From Kiritimatiellales bacterium (GTDB lineage: Bacteria; Verrucomicrobiota; Kiritimatiellia; Kiritimatiellales; Pontiellaceae): DNA of 7,843 bases. The stretch lies in the NCBI GenBank assembly GCA_021734595.1, contig JAIPIO010000187.1, positions 1 to 7,843 of the forward strand. Reading direction: 5' to 3'. The translations under genes were made by a program, and so were the position numbers. Of the stretch, positions 1 to 5,619 are shown piece by piece. Under the pieces are notes generated by a model. It was not told where the DNA came from and searched no databases. It worked only from the letters and a program-made list of their open reading frames with translations. The stretch's first letter is position 1. Each line of letters begins with the position of its first letter.

Positions 1-732
1 ATGAACAGCGGCAAGAAGGTAATTGCCGCCGGTCCCGGCAATCCTCCGGTTGTCGTCGACGAAACCGCGGATATTGCCAAAGCCGGCAAGGACATTGTCG
101 ATGGCGGTGGATTTGATCACAACATTATCTGCATCTGCGAAAAAGAGATCATCGCCGTGGCCTCCATTGCCGACCGGTTGAAGGAGGAGATGAAGAAGCA
201 CAACGTGATCGAATTGACATCGGAGCAGATCGATGCCGTTACCAAGCTGGTTGTCGCCGATCCCGGCGGTCCGGGCAAAGAGGGGATGAGCAACAAGAAA
301 TTTGTCGGGAAATCCGCGCAGGACATCGCCAAGGAAATCGGGCTTGATGTCCCGGCAGACACCAAGCTGCTGCTGTGCGAAGTCGGTCGCGAGCATCCGC
401 TGATCTGGACCGAACAGCTCATGCCGGTGATGCCGATCACGCGCGTGCCGAATGTGGACGACGCAATCGATCTGGCGTTCCAGTGCGAACACGGATTCCG
501 GCATACGGCCATTATGCATTCGCTGAATATCAGCAAGCTTTCAAAAATGGCGAAGGTGATGAACTGCTCGATCTTCATCAAAAACGGTCCCAGCTATGCG
601 GGACTCGGCGCTGGCGGCGCGGGATTCACCTCCTTCACGATCGCCAGCCCGACCGGTGAAGGATTGACGCGGGCGCGGACGTTCACGCGTGAACGCCGCT
701 GCACGCTGGTTGATTATTTCAGGATTGTTTAG
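1..732 (+). CDS. CoA-acylating aldehyde dehydrogenase, EutE/PduP type (5' truncated)
   Basis: This is the C-terminal 243 residues of an enzyme that oxidises an aldehyde with NAD+ and CoA to acyl-CoA, the signature step inside catabolic microcompartments. The ATG at base 1 is an internal Met. Full-length relatives are about 460-480 residues, and the visible part aligns from memory along the whole C-terminal half of E. coli EutE: SGKKVI near the start, the catalytic-Cys loop FDHNIICICEKE with C44 (window numbering) as probable nucleophile, EQLMPVMP, HTAIMHS, IFIKNGPSYAGLG, TIASPTGEG and the RRC...LVDYF terminus. The usual second Asn of the Cys loop is His (H40). Any N-terminal encapsulation peptide would lie upstream of the window. 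The two shell genes 104 bases downstream support a lumen role. Acetaldehyde from DeoC, or lactaldehyde from a FucA-type aldolase, are the likely substrates; which one is inference. Confidence 0.95.
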   Translation: MNSGKKVIAAGPGNPPVVVDETADIAKAGKDIVDGGGFDHNIICICEKEIIAVASIADRLKEEMKKHNVIELTSEQIDAVTKLVVADPGGPGKEGMSNKKFVGKSAQDIAKEIGLDVPADTKLLLCEVGREHPLIWTEQLMPVMPITRVPNVDDAIDLAFQCEHGFRHTAIMHSLNISKLSKMAKVMNCSIFIKNGPSYAGLGAGGAGFTSFTIASPTGEGLTRARTFTRERRCTLVDYFRIV

Positions 733-747
733 TTCCAGGCATTGGAA
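733..747. repeat. TTCCA-N5-TGGAA palindrome, copy 1
   Basis: This copy lies directly after the aldehyde dehydrogenase stop codon. As RNA it could form a 6-pair stem (one G-U) with a 3-base loop. An A-run (746-752) follows rather than a U-run, so it is not a standard + strand terminator. It has the same form as three other intergenic copies in this window. Confidence 0.7.
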
Positions 748-752
748 AAAAA

Positions 753-769
753 GTTCCAAGGGTTGGAAC
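753..769. repeat. TTCCA-N5-TGGAA palindrome, copy 2
   Basis: This copy has perfect 7-base arms (GTTCCAA / TTGGAAC) around GGG and sits only 5 bases after copy 1. The tandem pair occupies the start of the gap between the aldehyde dehydrogenase and the first shell gene. Confidence 0.7.
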
Positions 770-788
770 CTCCGTCGCGCGTTGAGCT

Positions 789-839
789 ATGGAGGTCAAG
801 AAAACGGAATGTGAAAGTTCCAGAGATTGGAAAATATGA
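789..839 (+). other. possible 16-codon leader ORF overlapping the shell gene start
   Basis: An ATG at 789 opens 16 codons (MEVKKTECESSRDWKI). The stop TGA (837-839) overlaps the ATG of the first BMC-P gene as ATGA, the same coupling geometry used by the downstream genes. No good ribosome binding site precedes it, and the peptide matches nothing I recognise. A chance ORF of this size is quite possible. Confidence 0.2.
818..832. repeat. TTCCA-N5-TGGAA palindrome, copy 3, at the BMC-P start
   Basis: This copy ends 3 bases before the ATG at 836. It therefore covers the region where the ribosome binding site of the first shell gene must lie (AGAG at 822-825). If it folds in mRNA (6 pairs including one G-U) it would lower translation of that gene; this effect is inferred. 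Confidence 0.6.
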
Positions 840-1108
840 AACTCGGAAAAGTTATCGGAAGAGTGGTCAGCACGGTAAAGCATGAGTCGATGGAAAGCCG
901 CAGCCTCCTGCTTGTCCAGGGGCTGGATGAACACCAGCAGGCCTCCGGGACGCCGTTTGTGGCGGTCGACCTTGTTCAGTCGGGCGAAGGGGACATCATC
1001 TTTTATGAAGGTGGCAAGGAAGCCGGTTTTGCGATGGGAATCCTGACGCCGGTGGACGCCACCATCATCGGGCATGTTGACCAGATAGAATTGGACGGTG
1101 CGCTGTGA
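836..1108 (+). CDS. BMC-P shell protein (EutN/CcmL family), first copy
   Basis: This is a 90-residue single-domain vertex protein. Family members form pentamers that cap the corners of the microcompartment shell. The N-terminus MKLGKVIGRVVSTVKH is the classic start of the family, followed by the LLLVQ strand, FVAVDLVQSGEGD (the VGxGD-type turn) and a final beta segment. ATG 836 is chosen because it gives the canonical first residues; an in-frame TTG at 827 would add only three. The segment after the GD turn reads IIFYEGGKEAGFAM, unlike the DEGxSAR consensus kept by the next gene, so the two pentamers have diverged and probably have different vertex positions or pore linings. Its stop overlaps the GTG of the next gene (GTGA, 1105-1108). 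Confidence 0.95.
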   Translation: MKLGKVIGRVVSTVKHESMESRSLLLVQGLDEHQQASGTPFVAVDLVQSGEGDIIFYEGGKEAGFAMGILTPVDATIIGHVDQIELDGAL

Positions 1109-1380
1109 TTATCGCCAAAGTGATTGGAAACGTGGTTTCGACCATCAAGCACATCGACTACGAGGGCAAGAAGCTGTTCATCGTGCAACCGGTCGATCCC
1201 GCCGGAAATGCCGTTGGCAAGTCCCTGATGGCGGTCGATGCGGTGCAGTCGGGCATTGGAGACACCGTGCTGGTGCTGGACGAGGGCGGTTCCGCCCGGA
1301 TGTGTATCGATCAGCCTGGCATTGAAGCCATCCGCTGCTTTATTGCCGGAATTGTAGATGAGGTACAGAAAGAGATATGA
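1105..1380 (+). CDS. BMC-P shell protein (EutN/CcmL family), second copy
   Basis: This is a 91-residue pentameric shell vertex protein. It begins MIIAKVIGNVVSTIKH and contains LFIVQPVD, LMAVDAVQSGIGD and VLDEGGSARM, all family-typical; the DEGxSAR stretch is the standard motif near the pentamer interface. The start is GTG at 1105, overlapping the previous stop by 4 bases. This is the only start that keeps the canonical first strand, and it implies translational coupling. The stop overlaps the start of the RpiB-like gene in the same way. Two adjacent, non-identical BMC-P genes are common in shells that use several pentamer paralogues. No hexamer (BMC-H) or trimer (BMC-T) gene is in the window, so the shell genes must continue upstream or elsewhere. 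Confidence 0.95.
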   Translation: MIIAKVIGNVVSTIKHIDYEGKKLFIVQPVDPAGNAVGKSLMAVDAVQSGIGDTVLVLDEGGSARMCIDQPGIEAIRCFIAGIVDEVQKEI

Positions 1381-1970
1381 CAAACAGCGATCTAAAGAAC
1401 CTTGTAAGGGAAGTGATCCGGGACATCGTTACGCCGGGTTCAAAACCGGTCGATACGAAAGCGTTCAGCACGCCGGACACTACGGACTATTCGGTGAAAC
1501 AGAACCAGAAAGACCAGGTCAAGCGTGTGGCGATCGGGTCGGACCACACCACAACCGGGCAGAAGCGAATTATAAAAACCTATCTGGAAACACTGGACTA
1601 TGTGGTCACGGATGTTGGACCGCAGACGACCGAACGCGTCGACTACCCCGATTTCGCCGTTGCCGTGGCCCGCAAGGTCGCCAGCGGCGAATGCGACCGC
1701 GGAATCATGCTCGACGGCGCGGGCATCGGTTCGTGCATGGCGTGCAACAAGGTGCGGGGCATCCGCGCGGCGCTCTGCTACGACCTGCGCACGGTGATGA
1801 ACAGCCGTGAACACAACAATGCGAATGTTTTGACTTTAGGCGGGCCGTTCCACAGCGGGGCGGAACTTTGCGAAATGGCAAAGCTTTGGCTCGAAACCCG
1901 GTTTGGTGGTGCGCGGCACTGGCCCAGAATTAATAAACTAATGGCTATCGAAAGAGAGGAACGAAAATGA
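1377..1970 (+). CDS. rpiB: RpiB/LacAB-family sugar-phosphate isomerase with N-terminal encapsulation-type helix
   Basis: This 197-residue protein is longer than typical RpiB (about 150) by an N-terminal extension. Residues 3-18 form an amphipathic helix (hydrophobic L6, L9, V10, V13, I14, I17, V18), followed by a Pro/Ser/Thr-rich linker to about residue 48. This is the layout of a BMC encapsulation peptide. The catalytic domain starts at VAIGSDH (51-57) and includes DYPDFA (89-94), the GAGIG phosphate loop (114-118), NKVRGIRAA, SREHNNANVLTLG with H146, and the C-terminal GGARHWPRI segment. The family interconverts aldose and ketose phosphates (ribose-5-P/ribulose-5-P, galactose-6-P/tagatose-6-P and others). 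The Cys used as base in E. coli-type RpiB is Asp here (D113), and the Glu used in the Mycobacterium type is Ser (S119), so the exact substrate is open. It overlaps both neighbours by 4 bases. Confidence 0.92.
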   Translation: MTNSDLKNLVREVIRDIVTPGSKPVDTKAFSTPDTTDYSVKQNQKDQVKRVAIGSDHTTTGQKRIIKTYLETLDYVVTDVGPQTTERVDYPDFAVAVARKVASGECDRGIMLDGAGIGSCMACNKVRGIRAALCYDLRTVMNSREHNNANVLTLGGPFHSGAELCEMAKLWLETRFGGARHWPRINKLMAIEREERK

Positions 1971-2752
1971 ATCAGGACGAAATCATCGACAAAATTACCG
2001 AAGAAGTGATGCGACGCATCGAGCAGAAGCTCGCCGGAAAGGCCGCGCTTGGCGGCGCCGAAAAAGGGGACGACCTGTCCGAACCCGCCGCGTTGGCGAA
2101 ATACATCGACCACACCATGCTGATGCCCGACGCACCGGACGCCGCATTCGACAAACTTTGCGAAGAAGCCAAGCGTTGGGGATTCAAGTCGGTGTGCGTG
2201 AACTCCTCTCGCATTCCCTACGTGGCCAAGCTCCTGCGCGGTTCCGATGTCAAACTCTGCGCCGTGATCGGCTTCCCCCTGGGCCAAGTCGACAGCCGCT
2301 CGAAGGCATTTGAAGCCCGCCGCTGCATCGAAGAGGGTTGCACCGAAATCGACATGGTCATCAACGTGGGCCAGATGAAATCCGGCAACCTGAAATATGT
2401 CGAGGAGGACATCCGTACCGTCCGCCGCGCCATGCGCAAAAACAGCCTTCTTAAGGTGATCATCGAAACGAGCCTGCTCACCGACGATGAAAAAGTGCTG
2501 GCCTGCCAGATTGCTAAGCGCGCCGGTGCGCAATTCGTCAAGACCTGCACCGGTTTTGCCGGTGGCGGTGCCACTCCGGAAGACATCGCGCTGATGCGCC
2601 GCACCGTCGGCCCCGACATGGGCGTAAAAGCCAGTGGCGGCGTCCGCAACTACCCGCGTGCCGTGCAGCTCATCGCCGCTGGCGCCAACCGCCTCGGTGC
2701 GGTAGCCAGCGTCGCCGTTGTTACCGGTCAGGAAGGCCAGGGCGGGTACTAA
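1967..2752 (+). CDS. deoC: deoxyribose-phosphate aldolase (DeoC) with N-terminal encapsulation-type helix
   Basis: This is a 261-residue class I aldolase, which reversibly cleaves 2-deoxyribose-5-phosphate to acetaldehyde and glyceraldehyde-3-phosphate. All catalytic positions are visible: D129 (TEIDMVIN), Schiff-base K192 (FVKTCTGF), K221 (GVKASGG) and the C-terminal Tyr (Y261) that completes the active site in E. coli DeoC. The fold proper begins near residue 42 (ALAKYIDHT). Before it, residues 2-22 form a charged amphipathic helix (I6, I7, I10, V14, I18, L22), followed by an Ala/Gly linker, consistent with a BMC encapsulation peptide. ATG 1967 is supported by AGAGAGGA at 1953-1960, 6 bases upstream; the start overlaps the RpiB stop (ATGA). 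With the aldehyde dehydrogenase nearby, the acetaldehyde product would be trapped in the shell. A related 2-deoxy sugar phosphate substrate is possible. Confidence 0.95.
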   Translation: MNQDEIIDKITEEVMRRIEQKLAGKAALGGAEKGDDLSEPAALAKYIDHTMLMPDAPDAAFDKLCEEAKRWGFKSVCVNSSRIPYVAKLLRGSDVKLCAVIGFPLGQVDSRSKAFEARRCIEEGCTEIDMVINVGQMKSGNLKYVEEDIRTVRRAMRKNSLLKVIIETSLLTDDEKVLACQIAKRAGAQFVKTCTGFAGGGATPEDIALMRRTVGPDMGVKASGGVRNYPRAVQLIAAGANRLGAVASVAVVTGQEGQGGY

Positions 2753-2772
2753 GTACTCGGTCAGGAATTAAC

Positions 2773-2833
2773 GACCGCAAAGACGCCACGACGCGAAGGA
2801 TAAGAACCTTTGCGTCTTTGTGTCTTAGCGGTC
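2773..2833. repeat. imperfect 27-base inverted repeat in the DeoC-mutarotase gap
   Basis: Arms 2773-2799 and 2807-2833 match at 22 of 27 positions around a 7-base A/T-rich loop. The sequence is of the GACCGC-AAGACGC-AAAG type, which I recall as a dispersed intergenic palindrome in many environmental bacterial genomes. An A-run follows it (2834-2840), so it does not look like an intrinsic terminator on the + strand; read from the - strand, the T-run would precede the hairpin. The rest of the gap (2753-2865) holds no gene I can support. Confidence 0.75.
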
Positions 2834-2865
2834 AAAAAAATCCCTAAGAGGGTGTTTGGGTTTTT

Positions 2866-3729
2866 ATGATTACACTAAGCAACAGCAACCTGTCCGCGAA
2901 AATCGCCCTCATGGGCGCTGAACTGAAGAGCCTGAAGGAACATGCCACCGGACTGGAATATATCTGGCAGTCCGACCCGGCGCATTGGAAAGGCGCATCG
3001 CCGATTCTTTTTCCAATCGTTGGAGGACTGAAAAACGGGACGTGCCGGATCAATGGGGCGGAATGCAAGATTCCCGGCCACGGATTTGTCCGTGGCAAGG
3101 AGTGGATGCTGGTCTCTGAAAACGGAACTTCGGCGGTTTTCGAAACCGCGAGCGATGTCGAAACCCGCGCCATGTTCCCGTTCGATTTTGTCCTGCGCGT
3201 GCACTACACACTCGTCGAAAACTCCCTCGCCATACGCTACGAAGTGGTGAACAAAAGCACCGGGCGGATGTATTTTTCCATCGGCTCGCATCCGGCGTTC
3301 AATATCCCGTTCGCGGGTGGCAGCATCGAAAACTATTATTTCCACTTCAGCGAAGAGGAAAAAATGGAACGCTACTTCTTCAAGGACGGCATGCACCTGA
3401 ACGAAACCGAGCCGGCCTTCGACAACGCCCGCCAGGTTTATCTCAAGCGCACACTCTTCGACCGCGGCCCGCTGATCTTCAAGCAACCGCGCTCCAAGAT
3501 GTTCAGCATCCTCAACAGCAAGAACAGCAAACGCATCAACGTCAAAACCGACGGTGTACCGTTTGTCGCGCTGTGGGCAACGCCCAACGCGCCGTTCGCC
3601 TGCATCGAGCCGTGGTACGGCATCCCGGACAACTGCGACACCGATGGCGAATTTTCAACCAAAGAGGGCATTATGTCCCTCGAAACCGGCTGTACGTTCA
3701 ACACGACCTACAGCATAGAAATACTATAA
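2866..3729 (+). CDS. aldose 1-epimerase-family protein (LacX-like mutarotase)
   Basis: This 287-residue protein has the galactose mutarotase-like beta-sandwich fold. Family members interconvert alpha and beta anomers of free sugars, though some act on sugar phosphates. Visible markers are SPILFPIVGGL (45-55), GHGFVRG with H72, GSHPAFNIPF (140-149) with H142, and ACIEPWYG with E248 as the probable catalytic base. These place it with the LacX-like branch rather than GalM. There is no signal peptide, so it is cytoplasmic. Length is normal for the branch. The start at ATG 2866 gives a family-typical first strand (ITLSNSNLSAKI); the ribosome binding site is weak or distant (AGAGGG, 2847-2852). It stands 113 bases after deoC, behind an inverted repeat, and 12 bases before the next gene, so it heads the second gene group. 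The sugar is unknown. Confidence 0.88.
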   Translation: MITLSNSNLSAKIALMGAELKSLKEHATGLEYIWQSDPAHWKGASPILFPIVGGLKNGTCRINGAECKIPGHGFVRGKEWMLVSENGTSAVFETASDVETRAMFPFDFVLRVHYTLVENSLAIRYEVVNKSTGRMYFSIGSHPAFNIPFAGGSIENYYFHFSEEEKMERYFFKDGMHLNETEPAFDNARQVYLKRTLFDRGPLIFKQPRSKMFSILNSKNSKRINVKTDGVPFVALWATPNAPFACIEPWYGIPDNCDTDGEFSTKEGIMSLETGCTFNTTYSIEIL

Positions 3730-3741
3730 GGGAGAACGATT

Positions 3742-4779
3742 ATGAATGGAGTAGTTTATTACGCCCCCGGCGATATCCGGGTTGAAGAAGTGGCCATGCC
3801 GGAATGCGGCGCGGATGAAATCCTGGTGAAGGTGGATGCCTGCGCGGTTTGCGGCACCGACCTCAAGTCGATGCTGGTCGGCAACCCGCGGATCAAAGCC
3901 CCGAAAGTGATGGGCCACGAGTTCACCGGGCTGATCGAGTCGGTCGGTGCGGATGTTACAGGTTTTGAAGAGGGCGAACGCGTGGTGATGGCCACCTCGG
4001 TTTCCTGCGGCGAGTGCTTCTACTGCAAAAAGGGCCACAACAACCTTTGCGCCGAGCTCGCACCGATGGGCTTCACCTATGAAGGCGGCATGGCGGACTA
4101 CACCGTGATTCCCGCACGCGCCATCAGGAACGGCCATGTAATCAAGGTTCCTTCGCACGTTAAGGCTGAACACGCCGCGCTGGCGGAACCGCTTAGTTGC
4201 GCGGTCAATTCCTGCGAAAACTGCAACATTCAGACGGGCGACACCGTCGTCGTGATCGGCGCAGGTCCGATGGGAATCCTCAACGCCTGCGCGGCGCGTG
4301 AACTTGGCGCCGGAAAAATCATCATGGCGGAAATCAATCCCGCCCGTTTGTCGCAGTGCGGGCCGTTCGCCGACCTGCTGGTCAATCCGGCGGAACAGGA
4401 TCTGGAACAGATCGTCAAGAACGAAACCAATGGCGTGGGTGCCGACGTGGTAATCGTTGCCGCCCCGGCTGCGCCACCGCAGGAACAGGCGTTGTCCATG
4501 GTCCGCAAACAGGGGACCGTCTGCCTGTTCGCATCGCTGCCGGTCGGCAAAAGCATGCTGAACATCGACAGCCGGATTATCCACTATGGTGAAATCAAGC
4601 TCGTCGGCAGCAGCGACTCCACCCCGGCACACGTACGGAAAGCGGTCGAAATGATAGCGGGCGGAACGCTCCGTGCCGATCTGCTCGCCTCGCACATCTT
4701 GCCGTTCAGCGGCATCTTCGATGCGTACGAACTGATGAAGAGCGGCGAATCGCTGCGCGTGGTGCTGGTACCTGAATAG
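3742..4779 (+). CDS. zinc-dependent medium-chain alcohol/polyol dehydrogenase
   Basis: This is a 345-residue oxidoreductase of the sorbitol/threonine dehydrogenase type. The catalytic zinc ligands C37 (CAVCGTD), H59 and E60 (GHEFTG) and E149 (AEPLSC) are present. So are the four structural-zinc cysteines C89, C92, C95 and C103. The Rossmann motif is GAGPMG (173-178), and the acidic E197 at the end of the second strand favours NAD(H) over NADP(H). The start is supported by AGGGAG (3729-3734) 7 bases upstream, and the gene follows the mutarotase by 12 bases. The family oxidises secondary hydroxyls of polyols or sugars, or reduces ketoses. In this operon it could oxidise a sugar, reduce a surplus aldehyde or ketose, or recycle NADH. 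There is no encapsulation-type extension, so it is presumably cytosolic. The substrate cannot be read from sequence. Confidence 0.9.
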   Translation: MNGVVYYAPGDIRVEEVAMPECGADEILVKVDACAVCGTDLKSMLVGNPRIKAPKVMGHEFTGLIESVGADVTGFEEGERVVMATSVSCGECFYCKKGHNNLCAELAPMGFTYEGGMADYTVIPARAIRNGHVIKVPSHVKAEHAALAEPLSCAVNSCENCNIQTGDTVVVIGAGPMGILNACAARELGAGKIIMAEINPARLSQCGPFADLLVNPAEQDLEQIVKNETNGVGADVVIVAAPAAPPQEQALSMVRKQGTVCLFASLPVGKSMLNIDSRIIHYGEIKLVGSSDSTPAHVRKAVEMIAGGTLRADLLASHILPFSGIFDAYELMKSGESLRVVLVPE

Positions 4780-4785
4780 GGCGGG

Positions 4786-4802
4786 TTTCCAACCATTGGA
4801 AA
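4786..4802. repeat. TTCCA-N5-TGGAA palindrome, copy 4
   Basis: This copy has perfect 7-base arms (TTTCCAA / TTGGAAA) around CCA. It lies in the 46-base gap between the two dehydrogenase genes, 12 bases before the AAGGAG ribosome binding site of the second (4813-4818). It is separated by about 4 kb from copies 1-3. Confidence 0.7.
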
Positions 4803-4825
4803 ACTGAAAACGAAGGAGAATTAAA

Positions 4826-5608
4826 ATGGATTTAAACCTGAAAGATAAAGTTGCGATTGTGACAGGCGCTTCAAGCGGTCTGGGCAAGGCGATTGCCATT
4901 GCGATGGCGAAAGAGGGCGCGAAGGTTGCGGTCAACTATTTGAAGAACGATGAAAAGGGTCTGGATTTTTCCGACGACGCCAACGCGGTGGTTGCGGAAC
5001 TGAAGAAAACCTATGGGACGGAAGCCATCGCGGTTGCCTGCGACATGGCGTTTGAAGACCAGATTTTGGCGATGTTCGATGCGGTCGAGGCCGGACTGGG
5101 CAAGGTGGATGTGCTGATCAACAACGCGGCCTATTTGCCTAAGGGGCCGATCACCGGTTACACCAAGGAAGAGTGGGACTACACCTTCCAGGTGAACGTT
5201 ACGGGTTGTTTTGTTGCCTGCCGCGAACTGGTCAAACGCCTGTTGGCGGACGAGCGCCAGGGCCGGATTGTCAACGTCGTTTCGCAGGCCGCTTTCCGCG
5301 GTTCCACAACCGGCCACTTGCCATACGACTCCAGCAAGGGTGCGATGGTTTCGTTCACCCGCGCGCTGGCCCGCGAGTTGGGTCCGAAGGGCATTGCCGT
5401 GAACGCGGTTGCACCCGGCCTGATCCGCACGGAAATGGTTGCGAAGACCTGGGAACAGAACAAGGAACGCTACCTGAAGAGCATGCCGATCTGCCGCATT
5501 TCCGAACCGTACGAAATCGCCAACGTGGTAACCTTTGCCGCATCCGACGGAGCCAGCTACATGACCGGTGCCACGTTCGACGTGACCGGCGGAATGATGA
5601 TGCACTAG
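4826..5608 (+). CDS. short-chain dehydrogenase/reductase (classical SDR)
   Basis: This is a 260-residue NAD(P)-dependent oxidoreductase. The cofactor motif TGASSGLG (13-20), NNAA (99-102), N124, catalytic S153 and the Y167-x3-K171 pair are all intact, as is the NAVAPGLIRTEM substrate-loop segment. The second strand reads VAVNYLK, with Asn where NAD-specific enzymes usually carry Asp, so NADP use is plausible. An insert at about 43-53 (EKGLDFSDDAN) lengthens the loop before helix C. The start has a strong AAGGAG 7 bases upstream. Classical SDRs of this size include FabG-like, glucose, fucose and rhamnose dehydrogenases. The mutarotase and zinc dehydrogenase beside it make a sugar or sugar-acid substrate likely, but this is inferred from context only. 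The next gene starts 11 bases after the stop. Confidence 0.92.
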   Translation: MDLNLKDKVAIVTGASSGLGKAIAIAMAKEGAKVAVNYLKNDEKGLDFSDDANAVVAELKKTYGTEAIAVACDMAFEDQILAMFDAVEAGLGKVDVLINNAAYLPKGPITGYTKEEWDYTFQVNVTGCFVACRELVKRLLADERQGRIVNVVSQAAFRGSTTGHLPYDSSKGAMVSFTRALARELGPKGIAVNAVAPGLIRTEMVAKTWEQNKERYLKSMPICRISEPYEIANVVTFAASDGASYMTGATFDVTGGMMMH

Positions 5609-5613
5609 GGGAG
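5608..5613 (+). promoter_or_regulatory. ribosome binding site for the SGNH hydrolase gene
   Basis: GGGGAG lies 6 bases before GTG 5620 and shares its first base with the last base of the SDR stop codon. It decides the start of a gene whose open frame extends about 450 bases further upstream. Confidence 0.7.
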
Positions 5614-5619
5614 ACGTCT

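Noticed and set aside
827..835. TTG start for the first BMC-P gene
   Set aside because: It would add only three residues ahead of the canonical MKLGKVIG start. ATG 836 fits the family better.
2773..2840. Rho-independent terminator after deoC
   Set aside because: The stem is followed by an A-run, not a T-run, on the + strand, and no convergent - strand gene is present to use the opposite orientation.
3011..3025. TTCCA-N5-TGGAG near-copy of the palindrome inside the mutarotase gene
   Set aside because: It encodes the conserved FPIVGG motif of the family, so the match is explained by protein sequence and one arm base differs.
3724..4935. 403-codon open frame on the - strand
   Set aside because: It lies entirely opposite the well-supported zinc dehydrogenase and the start of the SDR gene. 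Its translation is rich in His/Arg/Gly with no recognisable domain; it is a shadow of codon bias.
5173..5619. Upstream extension of the SGNH hydrolase frame giving a 363-residue protein
   Set aside because: The extra residues overlap the SDR gene in another frame and look like out-of-frame translation. GTG 5620 with GGGGAG 6 bases upstream gives the family N-terminus.
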